Shown in pieces: positions 45,433 through 54,574 of a stretch of 64,000 nt of DNA; within the stretch, counting starts at the first letter, position 1, and each line of letters opens with the position of its first letter. The notes beneath the pieces were generated by a model that had not been told where the DNA came from, made no database searches, and worked only from the letters and a program-made list of their open reading frames with translations. The position numbers and the translations under genes were made by a program. Source of the DNA: Sphingobium sp. (GTDB lineage: Bacteria; Pseudomonadota; Alphaproteobacteria; Sphingomonadales; Sphingomonadaceae). The stretch is taken from assembly GCA_003248935.1 (NCBI GenBank), contig QFQF01000007.1:62001-126000 (forward strand), in the 5' to 3' direction.

Positions 45433-45447
45433 ATGTAGCGCTACCAT
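45433..45447. promoter_or_regulatory. LacI-type operator between GH95 and GH127 genes
   Basis: ATGTAGCGCTACCAT has the palindromic core GTAGCGCTAC (45435-45444). It is 61 bp before the GH95 start and about 57 bp before the GH127 start, so one repressor site could serve both. A TTATAT at 45465-45470 is a possible -10 box for GH127, the operator then overlapping its -35 region. Confidence 0.65.
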
Positions 45448-45503
45448 TTCGATCGCAGTGCGGGTTATATCGTAATCAAACAATGACCGGAGAGACGCGC
45501 GTC

Positions 45504-47864
45504 ATGCACAAGCATGCAAATCCAATGCCCGAAGGGCCGTTCGCCATCACCCGCCGCACGGTGCTCACATCGGCCAGCTTGTTTGCGCTAACATCCCCTG
45601 CGTTGCTGCGCGCCGTCGCCCCGCGCGTACGGCGGATGGTCGAACCCGTGGCTGCACGTCACGTCACGCTGAAGCCCTCCCCCTTCGCCGACGCCATACG
45701 CGCGAACCGCCTTTATCTGCTGTCTCTCGATCCCGAACGGCTGCTGCACAACTTCTATATCTCGGCCGGACTGCCAGCACCCAAGCCGCGCTACGGCGGG
45801 TGGGAAAGCGCAAGCATCGCCGGGCACACGCTCGGTCACTGGATGTCCGCCTGTGCATTGATCATCGCCAACAGCGGCGATCCGGAAATCGGCGCCGCGC
45901 TGGACCACGCGCTTGCGGAACTTGCCCGCATCCAGAAGGCCGAGGGCGACGGTTACTTCGGCGGCACCACCGCAGAACGCCATGGCCGGGAAGTTCCCGG
46001 CAAGGTCATTTTCGAGGAAGTGAGGCGCGGCGACATCCGGGTGGACTGGACGCTGAACGGCGGCTGGGTGCCCATCTATACGATGCACAAGATCTTTGCC
46101 GGACTGATCGACGCCCATGTGCTGGCCGGCCGCACGCAGGCGCTGCCGGTCGTGCTGGGCCTCGCGGGTTATTTCGCCGGCATACTGGATGGCCTCTCCG
46201 ACGCGCAGGTGCAGACGATATTGTCCGTCGAACATGGCGGCATCCTCGAATCCTACGCCGAACTCCATGCCCTGACCGGAGACGAGCGCTGGCGCGAAGT
46301 GGCCGGGCGATTACAGCATCATGCGGTCGTCGATCCGCTGATCGCCGGCCGGGACGTTCTCGCCGGTCTGCACGCCAACACCCAGATTCCGAAGCTGATC
46401 GGCATGGCGCGGTTGTATGAAGCGACCGGAGAGGAAGACTGCGCCACGGCCGCGCGCTTCTTCCACGGCACGGTCGTCAACCATCACAGCTACACGATCG
46501 GCGGCAATTCGGAGCGTGAGCATTTCGGCCAGCCCGACCGTCAGGGCGAACAGCTGACCACAGCCACCTGCGAGGCGTGCAACAGCTACAACATGCTGAA
46601 ACTGACCCGGCACCTCTACAGCTGGGCGCCGTCGGCCGCCCTGTTCGACTTCTATGAACGGACGCAGCTCAACCATATCATGGCGCATCAGCGCCCCGAC
46701 GATGGCCGCTTCGTCTATTTCATGCCGCTGGAAGCGGGAGCCAAGCGCGATTATTCGACGCCGGAAGACAGCTTCTGGTGTTGCGTCGGATCGGGGATGG
46801 AAAGCCACGCCAAGCATGCGGACTCCATCTATTGGCAGGACGCCGCAACCCTATACGTCAACCTGTTCATCCCCTCGACCCTGGACTGGCCCGAACGGAA
46901 GCTGTCACTTGATCTCGACACGCGATATCCGGACGGCGATACCGTGACCCTTACAGTCGGGCGGGCGCCGCGCGCGGCTACGGCGATCGCGATCCGGCGG
47001 CCCGGCTGGGCGACGGACGCCACCTTGACGCTGAATGACGGCGCGGCCGGCGCGCAGGAGCGCGACGGTTACTGGATCGTCCAGCGGCGCTGGCGCGCGG
47101 GCGATCGCCTGACCCTGACCCTGCCGATGCGACTGCGCGCCGAACCTCTGTCCGGGGCGCCGTCGACCATCGCCTATCTGAGCGGACCGCTGGTCCTCGC
47201 CGCCGACCTGGCCCCGGCCGCCGACCGGTTCGACGGCCCGGCCCCTGCCCTGCTCGTCACCGGCTCCGCTGAAAGCGTGCCGCAACCCATGGCGGGTGCC
47301 CCCCACCGCTATCGCGTCACCGACGTGCTGGGCGCCGCGCATGAGATGAAGCCGTTCGCGCCGCTCTACGACCGGCGGGCAGCCGTCTATTTCCGGACCT
47401 TCACGCCGGACGCATGGGCCAGCGAACGCGACGCCTACCTCGCGGCGGAAACCGCACGCGCCGACCTTGCCCGGCGGACCATAGACATCTTCCATATCGG
47501 CGAGATGCAGCCAGAGCGCGAACATGCACTGGTCGCAACGGCGGGCGCACCCGGGGAATTCTACGGCAAGAAGAACCGCTCCGTCCCCGAAGGCACCAGC
47601 ATCGCCTTTACGCTGGCGCGCCGCCCGGGGCCCGCGACACTGCAGATCACCTACTGGGGACGGGACATAGACCGCGAACTGGTCATCACCGCCGACGGAA
47701 CCGAAATCGCCGTCGAGCGCAGGCCCGGTCCCGCCGAAAGCGAATGGGTGACGGTCGATTACCCCCTCACGCCGACGGTTGCCACGACATCCCGGTTCTC
47801 GATCGGATCGCGCAAGGGCAGCGCCAACATCTACGGCGTGCGCGTCATAGAAAATCCCGGCTGA
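45504..47864 (+). CDS. GH127 beta-L-arabinofuranosidase-like protein
   Basis: A 786-residue DUF1680/GH127 hydrolase. The unusual zinc-thiolate active site is visible: E357 and C359 in TCEACNSY and the Cys pair C426/C427 in FWCCVGSG, matching Glu338, Cys340, Cys417 and Cys418 of HypBA1. A Tat-like signal (ITRRTVLTSASLFALTS) lies at the N-terminus. I favour ATG 45504, nine bases after GGAGAG, over ATG 45483, whose leader from the possible -10 at 45465 would be only a few bases. Its product, L-arabinose, suggests plant-wall or glycoprotein substrates; other activities occur in this family. Confidence 0.88.
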   Translation: MHKHANPMPEGPFAITRRTVLTSASLFALTSPALLRAVAPRVRRMVEPVAARHVTLKPSPFADAIRANRLYLLSLDPERLLHNFYISAGLPAPKPRYGGWESASIAGHTLGHWMSACALIIANSGDPEIGAALDHALAELARIQKAEGDGYFGGTTAERHGREVPGKVIFEEVRRGDIRVDWTLNGGWVPIYTMHKIFAGLIDAHVLAGRTQALPVVLGLAGYFAGILDGLSDAQVQTILSVEHGGILESYAELHALTGDERWREVAGRLQHHAVVDPLIAGRDVLAGLHANTQIPKLIGMARLYEATGEEDCATAARFFHGTVVNHHSYTIGGNSEREHFGQPDRQGEQLTTATCEACNSYNMLKLTRHLYSWAPSAALFDFYERTQLNHIMAHQRPDDGRFVYFMPLEAGAKRDYSTPEDSFWCCVGSGMESHAKHADSIYWQDAATLYVNLFIPSTLDWPERKLSLDLDTRYPDGDTVTLTVGRAPRAATAIAIRRPGWATDATLTLNDGAAGAQERDGYWIVQRRWRAGDRLTLTLPMRLRAEPLSGAPSTIAYLSGPLVLAADLAPAADRFDGPAPALLVTGSAESVPQPMAGAPHRYRVTDVLGAAHEMKPFAPLYDRRAAVYFRTFTPDAWASERDAYLAAETARADLARRTIDIFHIGEMQPEREHALVATAGAPGEFYGKKNRSVPEGTSIAFTLARRPGPATLQITYWGRDIDRELVITADGTEIAVERRPGPAESEWVTVDYPLTPTVATTSRFSIGSRKGSANIYGVRVIENPG

Positions 47865-47932
47865 ACGGCACGCCGCGCCGACGGGGACCGTCACTCGTAC
47901 AAGCAACGAACCCCGCCGGTCGACGCCGGACG

Positions 47933-50224
47933 TCAGAACGAGCGCTTGACCGACAGCGACCATTCGCGCGGCCGCCCGTACACGCCCTCGACATAGCCGA
48001 AGCCGTTATACTCGTCGTTGCCCGTCAGCAGATACGCCTTGTTGGCGATGTTCTTGATACCGGCGGAGACCTGCCACTGCTTGTCGAGCGTGTTAAAGAT
48101 CAGCGCGGCGTTGAACAGGCTGTAGCCCGGCTGCGCGATCCGTTCGCTGTTCGCGGCGTCATTGTACACCTTCGAGCGATAGGACCAGTCGCCGCGAATG
48201 GTGAGGTCACCCGCATCGCCCAGCGGCACCGCGTAGGAAACCGCGCCGGACAGCGACCATTTGGGCGAATTGACGAACCGGTTGTTGAGCGTGATGCCCT
48301 GGGTCGGGTCGAAGTTCGCCGCAAAACCGGTATAGGCGGTATCCAGATAGCCGGCGGTGAGGTTGAGCGTGAGCGGAGGCAGCGGCTTTGCCGTCAGTTC
48401 CGCTTCCGCGCCATAGATACGGCCCTTTGCCGCGTTGCCGGTACCCGGGGCGATCACGTCGATGATCTTCACCTGGATATTCTTGTACTTGGTATAGAAG
48501 CCCGACAGGTCGAAGCGGATCGTGCCCGGCACATTCGCCCATTTCAGGCCCGCCTCATAGACATCCGCTTCTTCCGGATCGAACGATCCCGGCGTTGCTC
48601 GCGGCGGGAACACGCGTTGGTTGAAGCCACCCGACTTGAACCCCTGGGAGAAGGACAGATAGGTCATCAACCGGTCCGTCCACTGATAATCGAGCCCGGC
48701 AAGGACCGACACATTGTCGAACGAGCGCGAGACGCGCTCCTCGGGCAGGATACGCTGTCCCTCCGTATAACCCGCTCCGCCGAACAGTTCCTGGGTGTAG
48801 GGATAGAACAACACCTGCTGGTCGGGCAGGAACCACTTGTCCTCCCGGGTGTAGCGGATGCCGCCGGTTGCGCGCAGCTTGTCCGTCACATGGTAGGTGA
48901 GGTGCGCGAAACCCGCCTTGCTCTTCGTGCCCGCCGAACCGCCGCTCTTGATGATCAGGACCGAGGTGTAGACGTTGTTGAGGTCGCGGCCGCTCTCGTC
49001 GAAATAATAGAGGCCGAGCAGATATTCGAGCTTGGAATCCAGGAGCTCGCCGTAAAGCTGGAGCTCCTCGCTGAACTGGTGATGGCGGATGTCGTCGTCG
49101 GTCTCCACGATCGTGTAGGGAGAGTTGTCAGAATCGCGGCCGAACTGGCTGTTGAACTTGCGGTAGGCGGTGATCGACTTGACGGTCAGGGCGTCGCTGA
49201 CCTCATAGGTTGCCGTGCCGGACACGCCCCACAGGTCAAGGTCCGATATCGCCTTGGGGTTGCTGCCCTGATAGGTCTGGAACCGGCCACCCTCCGTGTA
49301 ACGGGAATCGAAGGTCGGATAGCCGAGCGCGGGTGCGATCACGCCGTTGAACGGTGCAAATGTCGGCGCGCCTGCGTCCGGGTTGAACGTCAGCAGCTTC
49401 ATCGCCTGCGCCTGTTCACGGCGGCGTGTATAGTCGCCCGACAGGTCGATCGTCAGGGCGTCGGTGGGCTGCCAGCGCGCTGCGACACGGGCGATCAGCG
49501 CCTTCGTGTTGTTCAGCTTCGGCCCGCCCTCATTCTTGACGTAGCCGTCCTGGTTGAGGGTCGCGCCCGACACGCGCAGCGCCAGCGTGTCGGTCACCGG
49601 CAGGTCGATGACACCCTTTGCATCGATGCGGTTGCGGCTGCCGGTGGTCAGCTGGAGCGAGCCGCCGAGGTCGCCGCTGGGCGCGATCGAGGTGATGTTG
49701 ATCGCGCCGCCGATCGTATTCTTGCCGAACAGCGTGCCCTGCGGCCCGCGCAGAACCTCCACCCGCTCCACATCGACGAGGTCGAGAACGCCGCCGACCG
49801 AACGGGCGATGTAGACGCCGTCGAGATAGAGGCCGACGCCCGGGTCCGTCACCAGCGTGAAGTCCGTCTGGCCGATACCGCGAATGAAGATCGACGCGGC
49901 CGTATTGCTGCCGGAGATCGGTGCGGATGAGTTGAACACCAGGTTCGGGGTCGAACCGCTGATCTGCGAGATATTGTCGGTCTGCTTGGCGGCCAGGTCG
50001 GCGGCAGTGAATGCCGTGATCGACACCGGCACCTTCTGCAGCGATTCGTTGCGGCGGCGTGCCGTGACGACGATGTCGCCGACCGCCTCGTCGGATGCTG
50101 CGGCGGCGGCACCGGGCGCATCCGCCGTGTCCTGAGCCAATGCCGTGGCCGAAGTCGCGATCGCCATTGCCGCGACCCCCGCCAGGAATATCCGTTGTCC
50201 TGTCCGTCCCTTTAAGTGCTTCAT
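47933..50224 (-). CDS. TonB-dependent outer-membrane receptor
   Basis: A 763-residue receptor with a signal peptide (about 1-31, ending TALAQ), TonB box-like GDIVVTARRR, plug motifs (VERVEVLRGPQGTLFGKNTIGGAIN) and a barrel ending in F (WSLSVKRSF). It resembles the sphingomonad type that often takes up aromatic or other organic substrates rather than iron. It lies 102 bp after the AraC-type regulator on the same strand, so it may import the substrate of the divergent Rieske operon; being convergent with GH127, a carbohydrate role is possible too. Confidence 0.9.
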   Translation of the reverse strand: MKHLKGRTGQRIFLAGVAAMAIATSATALAQDTADAPGAAAAASDEAVGDIVVTARRRNESLQKVPVSITAFTAADLAAKQTDNISQISGSTPNLVFNSSAPISGSNTAASIFIRGIGQTDFTLVTDPGVGLYLDGVYIARSVGGVLDLVDVERVEVLRGPQGTLFGKNTIGGAINITSIAPSGDLGGSLQLTTGSRNRIDAKGVIDLPVTDTLALRVSGATLNQDGYVKNEGGPKLNNTKALIARVAARWQPTDALTIDLSGDYTRRREQAQAMKLLTFNPDAGAPTFAPFNGVIAPALGYPTFDSRYTEGGRFQTYQGSNPKAISDLDLWGVSGTATYEVSDALTVKSITAYRKFNSQFGRDSDNSPYTIVETDDDIRHHQFSEELQLYGELLDSKLEYLLGLYYFDESGRDLNNVYTSVLIIKSGGSAGTKSKAGFAHLTYHVTDKLRATGGIRYTREDKWFLPDQQVLFYPYTQELFGGAGYTEGQRILPEERVSRSFDNVSVLAGLDYQWTDRLMTYLSFSQGFKSGGFNQRVFPPRATPGSFDPEEADVYEAGLKWANVPGTIRFDLSGFYTKYKNIQVKIIDVIAPGTGNAAKGRIYGAEAELTAKPLPPLTLNLTAGYLDTAYTGFAANFDPTQGITLNNRFVNSPKWSLSGAVSYAVPLGDAGDLTIRGDWSYRSKVYNDAANSERIAQPGYSLFNAALIFNTLDKQWQVSAGIKNIANKAYLLTGNDEYNGFGYVEGVYGRPREWSLSVKRSF

Positions 50225-50326
50225 TGCTTGTTTCCCTCGACCTGTTTTACGGCCCCCCAGGCCGTGATTAGGATGAGGGATTGTTCACTGACTTGGCCCG
50301 GATCGTCTATCCGGGCCGTGCGTCGC

Positions 50327-51316
50327 CTATCCAGCGGCGGCGTTATTGCAGGGGGTCGGCGCGGCGGGGCGGGCGGCGGCGAGATGCGTCTGCTTGGGCG
50401 ACTCGCCGAAGCGGCGCTTGTAGGCGCTGGAAAAGCGGCCGAGGTGGAAGAAGCCGAAATCGGTCGCGGCCTCCGTGACCGACTCCGCTGTCCCGGACTT
50501 CAGCGCTTCATGGACCGCATCCAGTCGCATGTCGCGAAACCGCGCCATCGGCGACACTCCGCGGAAGCGCTGGAAATTCCCCGACAGGGTCCGTGCGGTG
50601 GTCTGCACAGCCCCCGTCAGTTCCGGCAGCGTCATCGGATCGGAGAGACGCAGGCGCATATAGGCTTCCGCCCGGCGAATGCTGGCCGGTAGCGGGGCAT
50701 GCCTGTCCCTGAAGTCCGAATGGTGCAGCAGCAGATGCCTGACCAGCAGGTCGAGGATGGCGCTGCCGTGCCCGCCGGCCATCGGGGACGTCGCCTGCGT
50801 CATGATGTAGCGCACGAGCTCCAGCGTCCCCGTATCGGCGTCGTGAAGCGCAAAGGCGCGATCAAACCGGATCGGGCCGCTATCGGTCCCGACGGCCTTC
50901 AGCACTGCGGCGCGCGGGATGCGCATGATCAGCTGGCGGCTGTCCGCCGACCAGTGAAGACGGCGCCCGGCGAGTTCATCGAGCACCACCGCCTGCCCCT
51001 CTCCCGCGACGAACACGCCGCCCGGTCCCTCGACCCGCAGGCAGCCGCCCAGAATGACCTGAAACAGGAAATGGCCCGGCATCTTCCGGGGCTGGATCGA
51101 TACCGGCGCGCCATAATGCAGCAGGACGAGCGGCAGTGCCCCGACGCTCGCTGTCCGCAGTTCCATGGCCAGTGGCGCGTTTCCCGCCACCGCCAGCTCA
51201 TGGTCGCTGAGCGCGCCGCCCACCGTCCTGCGCGCGCCGGTCAGCGTCGTTTCCTCCAGCGGGTCGAGGCGCTGGAACGCCCGGTCCTCGTCTCTCAGCA
51301 ATCCGAACTGACCCAT
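50327..51316 (-). CDS. AraC-family regulator (FeaR/XylS-like)
   Basis: A 329-residue activator. The C-terminal double helix-turn-helix (about 225-315) has SDPMTLPELTGAVQTTARTL and FGFFHLGRFSSAYKRRFGESP; the N-terminal half is the beta-rich effector-binding domain of the AraC_binding_2 kind, found in regulators of aromatic degradation. It is divergent from the Rieske operon, with a 111-bp gap containing a perfect palindrome, and is followed by a TonB receptor. It is the probable activator of the cluster. Confidence 0.88.
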   Translation of the reverse strand: MGQFGLLRDEDRAFQRLDPLEETTLTGARRTVGGALSDHELAVAGNAPLAMELRTASVGALPLVLLHYGAPVSIQPRKMPGHFLFQVILGGCLRVEGPGGVFVAGEGQAVVLDELAGRRLHWSADSRQLIMRIPRAAVLKAVGTDSGPIRFDRAFALHDADTGTLELVRYIMTQATSPMAGGHGSAILDLLVRHLLLHHSDFRDRHAPLPASIRRAEAYMRLRLSDPMTLPELTGAVQTTARTLSGNFQRFRGVSPMARFRDMRLDAVHEALKSGTAESVTEAATDFGFFHLGRFSSAYKRRFGESPKQTHLAAARPAAPTPCNNAAAG

Positions 51317-51371
51317 GGCGACCCCTCACGTGATTCTGGCCGGAAGCGGATGATACCGGCCGATCGCGGAT

Positions 51372-51385
51372 ATTGCAGATGCAAT
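51372..51385. promoter_or_regulatory. Perfect palindrome before the Rieske operon
   Basis: ATTGCA-GA-TGCAAT is a 14-bp palindrome in the gap between the araC-type gene and the oxygenase gene, 43 bp before the latter. GGCCGG/CCGGCC arms lie at 51338-51343 and 51356-51361. Candidate regulator site; function inferred. Confidence 0.45.
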
Positions 51386-51427
51386 TAATTACGCAGCATG
51401 CGCGTCACTGCAAGGGAGGAAGCAGGA

Positions 51428-52723
51428 ATGACCACCACTATGCTTGCCGACTTGGTCAAGCCCGACGAGGTTCACAAGAGCCTCTATACCGATCCTGCGA
51501 TCTTCGACCGGGAAATGGAACGCATCTTCGGACAGGCGTGGGTCTATGTGGGCCATGCGAGCCAGGTGCCCAAGCCCGGAGATTACTGGACGACCCTGAT
51601 CGGGCGCGAACCGGTCGTGATGGTGCGTGATCGCCGTGGCGACATCCGCGTCCTGTACAACCGCTGCCCGCACAAGGGGGCGAAGCTGGTCGCCGACGGA
51701 TGCGGTCATGTGGGCCCGCTGTTCCGCTGCCCCTATCATGCGTGGACCTTCTCGCTCGATGGCCAGATCAAGGGCGTCCCCTTCAAGCAGGGATACAAGG
51801 ACACCGGTTTTTCCCTCGACGATCCGAAATTCTCGATGCGCGCCGTCGCCCGCGTGGCCGAACGGGGCGGCCTCATCTTCTGTTCGCTCGCCGAAGACGG
51901 CCCCGGTCTTGAGGAATATCTGGGCGGTGCCCTCGCCAGCATCGACAATTTCGTCGAGCGCGCGCCCGGCGGAGAGGTTGAGGTCGCCGGCGGCGTCATG
52001 CGGGTGATGCAGTATTCGAACTGGAAGATCTTCTTCGAGAATCTGAACGACACCGGCCATCCGCAGGCCACGCACGAAAGCTCCTTCGCCGCCGCGCGGC
52101 GGACCGTGCGCGAGAAGCTGGACGGCAAGACCCCGTTCCAGCTTCACATCATCGAGGGGAACGGGGAACCCAACAGCTTCTGGGAGAGCCTGGAACTGCG
52201 CTGCTACGACTATGGCCACAGCTATATGGACGCGATCTTCAACGCGCCCACCGATGCGATCAGCCTGGAGTATCGCGCCCAGCTCGAAGCGGTCCACGGC
52301 CCGGATGGCGCGCAGGCGATCCTGTCGCAGAACCGGCACAACACGATCATCTATCCCAGCTGCTCGCCCCACACCGGCTTCCAGCAGTTGAGGGTCATCC
52401 GGCCGATCTCGGTCGACCGGACGATGGTGGAGATATTCACCTTCCGCCTGAAGGGCACGTCCGACGCGTTCTTCCAGCGGACGATCAGCTACACCAACAT
52501 CGTCAACTCGCCTTCCTCGACCGTGATGGTCGACGACATCGAGGTCTATCAGCGGTGCCAGGAAGGAATGGCCTCGGATGGTGGCGACTGGATCAGCCAG
52601 CACAGGATGGCGGGGCACGACACGCCGTTCGAGGGCGGCCTGTCCGGTTCGGGCATCAGCGAAGTGCCGATGCGCAACCAATTCCGCGCCTGGGCCGCCT
52701 ATATGGGGGAGGACGCGGCATGA
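51428..52723 (+). CDS. Rieske aromatic-ring-hydroxylating oxygenase, alpha subunit
   Basis: A 431-residue catalytic subunit. The Rieske [2Fe-2S] ligands are C80/H82 (NRCPHKG) and C101/H104 (FRCPYHAW). Bridging D208 (ENLNDTG), H211 and H216 (HPQATHESS) and probably D370 bind the mononuclear iron. It should insert dioxygen into an aromatic substrate; no ferredoxin or reductase is in the cluster, so electrons come from elsewhere. ATG 51428 has GGAGG and AGGA upstream and gives a normal N-terminus. Overlaps the beta gene by ATGA. Confidence 0.94.
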   Translation: MTTTMLADLVKPDEVHKSLYTDPAIFDREMERIFGQAWVYVGHASQVPKPGDYWTTLIGREPVVMVRDRRGDIRVLYNRCPHKGAKLVADGCGHVGPLFRCPYHAWTFSLDGQIKGVPFKQGYKDTGFSLDDPKFSMRAVARVAERGGLIFCSLAEDGPGLEEYLGGALASIDNFVERAPGGEVEVAGGVMRVMQYSNWKIFFENLNDTGHPQATHESSFAAARRTVREKLDGKTPFQLHIIEGNGEPNSFWESLELRCYDYGHSYMDAIFNAPTDAISLEYRAQLEAVHGPDGAQAILSQNRHNTIIYPSCSPHTGFQQLRVIRPISVDRTMVEIFTFRLKGTSDAFFQRTISYTNIVNSPSSTVMVDDIEVYQRCQEGMASDGGDWISQHRMAGHDTPFEGGLSGSGISEVPMRNQFRAWAAYMGEDAA

Positions 52724-53205
52724 CCGGCGACCTTCAGACACAGCATGCCGTCACCCAGTATCTGTACGATGAGGCTTTCCTGCTCGACACGCGGCGCTGG
52801 GAGGAATGGGACGCACTGTTCACCGACGACGGCATGTACTGGGTGCCGCTGAAGCATGGGCAGACCGACCCGCTCAACCACGCGTCGATCTTCTATGAGG
52901 ATGCGATCCTGCGCGACGTGCGGCGGCGGCGACTGGACGAGACCCACGCATGGTCCCAGCAACCGGTGACGCGGACGGCGCGAATCGTCGGCAACGTCCA
53001 GATCCTGGAGCAGGCCAGCGAAGTATTGCGCGTCCGCTCCACCTTCCAGATGACCGAGTGGCGCAAGGGCCGCTACCAGCGGCAGCTCGCCGGCCATTGC
53101 ACCCATGACCTGGTGGGACCGGCAGGAAGCTGGCGCATCGCGCTCAAGCGCGTGGACCTCATCAACTGCGACGGCGTGCAGGACGCCTATGAGGTCTTCC
53201 TTTGA
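52720..53205 (+). CDS. Rieske oxygenase beta subunit
   Basis: A 161-residue small subunit of the SnoaL-like cone fold. LLDTRRWEEWDALFTDDGMYWVP near the N-terminus and RLDETHAWSQQP are typical of benzoate/anthranilate-type beta subunits. It makes the hexamer with the alpha subunit. It overlaps the alpha gene by ATGA and the next gene by TTGA. Confidence 0.93.
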   Translation: MTGDLQTQHAVTQYLYDEAFLLDTRRWEEWDALFTDDGMYWVPLKHGQTDPLNHASIFYEDAILRDVRRRRLDETHAWSQQPVTRTARIVGNVQILEQASEVLRVRSTFQMTEWRKGRYQRQLAGHCTHDLVGPAGSWRIALKRVDLINCDGVQDAYEVFL

Positions 53206-53786
53206 AGACGGCGGTGCTGGCCCTGCACTATCAGAACGAGGTGCTGCATCCCGACGGCCGCATCCGCCTTGGCGTGGCGGAGGGCGCGTCCGGGCGCGGC
53301 GCCGTGATCGAGGCTGCCTCCCGGCTCCTCGCCGCAGCACGCATGCGCGCCCTGCCGCTGCTCCACGTCCGCATCGCCTTCCCCCCCGGCTATGCGGGCG
53401 TGGTCCAGAACGCGCCGATCTTCCGCAACGTCGTCGCCAACCGCGCGATGGAGGAAGGAAGCTGGGGCACCGCCTTCCATGACGGGCTCGGCCCCCTGCC
53501 CGGCGAACCCGTCATTACCCATAATCGGGTCAATGCCTTCTTCCGGTCCGATCTGGAGGACGTGCTGGCCGCGTTGCACGTCGATCGCCTGATCATGGCG
53601 GGAGTGGCCACGAATTCGGTGGTCGAGCACAGCGCCCGCCACGCCGCCGACATGGGTTTCCACGTCGCCGTGGCTGCCGACGCCTGCTCGGCCGGACAGC
53701 CGCATTTGCATCAGGCCGCGCTCGACAACATCGCGCTGCTGGGTGACGTCTCGACGGTCGCCGCGCTGCTGGAGGGTGAGGCATGA
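53202..53786 (+). CDS. Isochorismatase-fold protein with catalytic residues replaced
   Basis: A 194-residue protein with the isochorismatase-family outline, yet the triad is altered: the Asp position is H9 (VLALHYQNE), the Lys position is H107 (VITHNRVNAFF) and the nucleophile Cys position is V140 (GVATNSVVEHSAR). The hydrolase at 20873 keeps all three (D9, K100, C151). C162 lies nearby but outside the normal position. It is likely a non-hydrolytic binding or regulatory protein, or uses different chemistry. Starts with TTG in the coupled TTGA overlap and is followed by ATGA. Confidence 0.8.
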   Translation: MKTAVLALHYQNEVLHPDGRIRLGVAEGASGRGAVIEAASRLLAAARMRALPLLHVRIAFPPGYAGVVQNAPIFRNVVANRAMEEGSWGTAFHDGLGPLPGEPVITHNRVNAFFRSDLEDVLAALHVDRLIMAGVATNSVVEHSARHAADMGFHVAVAADACSAGQPHLHQAALDNIALLGDVSTVAALLEGEA

Positions 53787-54574
53787 TATCGCTGGAGGGC
53801 AAGGTCGCGATCGTGACCGGGGCGACCCAGGGGCTGGGCGCCGATATCGCTACGGCTCTGCACAGGGCGGGGGCGTCCGTGCTGGTCACCGGCCGCGACA
53901 TGGAAAGGGGCAATGCCGTGGCGGCGGGCTTTGGCGAGAGGGGCGCATTCGTGGCGGCCGACCTTGCCGAAGACGCGGGCCTGACCGCCTGCCTCGACAC
54001 CGTCGTCGCGCGTTTCGGACGGCTCGACATCCTCGTCAACAACGCCTGCCTTTATATCGATCCCGGCCTCGACGCGACGCGCGACGACTGGCGCAGGGCG
54101 CTCGACGTCAACCTGATCGGCCCGGCGCTGCTGATCGCGAGGGCGGCGGAGATCATGCCGTCGCCCGGCGGTGTCATCGTCAATATCGGCAGCGTCGGCG
54201 GCAAGTTCGGCGCCGCCGGGCGCATGCTGTATCCCGCGTCGAAAGCAGCATTGATGCAATTGACCAAGAACGCCGCCGTTACACTGGCGCCCCGCGGCAT
54301 ACGCGTGCTCGGCGTATCCCCGGCCTGGACCTGGTCGCCCGCACTGGAGGGCATGGCGGGCAGCGAGGAACGGGCGGACCGCGTCGGTGCCCGCACCCAT
54401 CCGCTCGGCCGCGTCGGCCGGGGCGCGGATGTGGGCGATGCCGTGGTCTTCGCCTGTTCCGACATGGCGCGCTTCATGACCGGCGCCGACCTTGCGGTCG
54501 ACGGCGGCTATTCGATCCTCGGTCCCGACCAGGGCCTTGGCCCGCGCCCCTGGTTTGAGGGAGACATGCCATGA
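53783..54574 (+). CDS. Short-chain dehydrogenase
   Basis: A 263-residue SDR. TGATQGLGADIATALH binds the cofactor; NNACLY, the YPASKAALM (YxxxK) active site and DLAVDGGYSI are seen. In Rieske pathways this fold typically oxidises the cis-diol to a catechol, so it probably plays that part here. Coupled to both neighbours by ATGA overlaps. Substrate inferred from context. Confidence 0.9.
   Translation: MISLEGKVAIVTGATQGLGADIATALHRAGASVLVTGRDMERGNAVAAGFGERGAFVAADLAEDAGLTACLDTVVARFGRLDILVNNACLYIDPGLDATRDDWRRALDVNLIGPALLIARAAEIMPSPGGVIVNIGSVGGKFGAAGRMLYPASKAALMQLTKNAAVTLAPRGIRVLGVSPAWTWSPALEGMAGSEERADRVGARTHPLGRVGRGADVGDAVVFACSDMARFMTGADLAVDGGYSILGPDQGLGPRPWFEGDMP

Noticed and set aside
45373..45483. 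GH95 starting at the ATG at 45483
   Set aside because: That start would run through the operator and add an untypical 37-residue stretch before the Tat-like signal; TTG 45372 has a good ribosome site.
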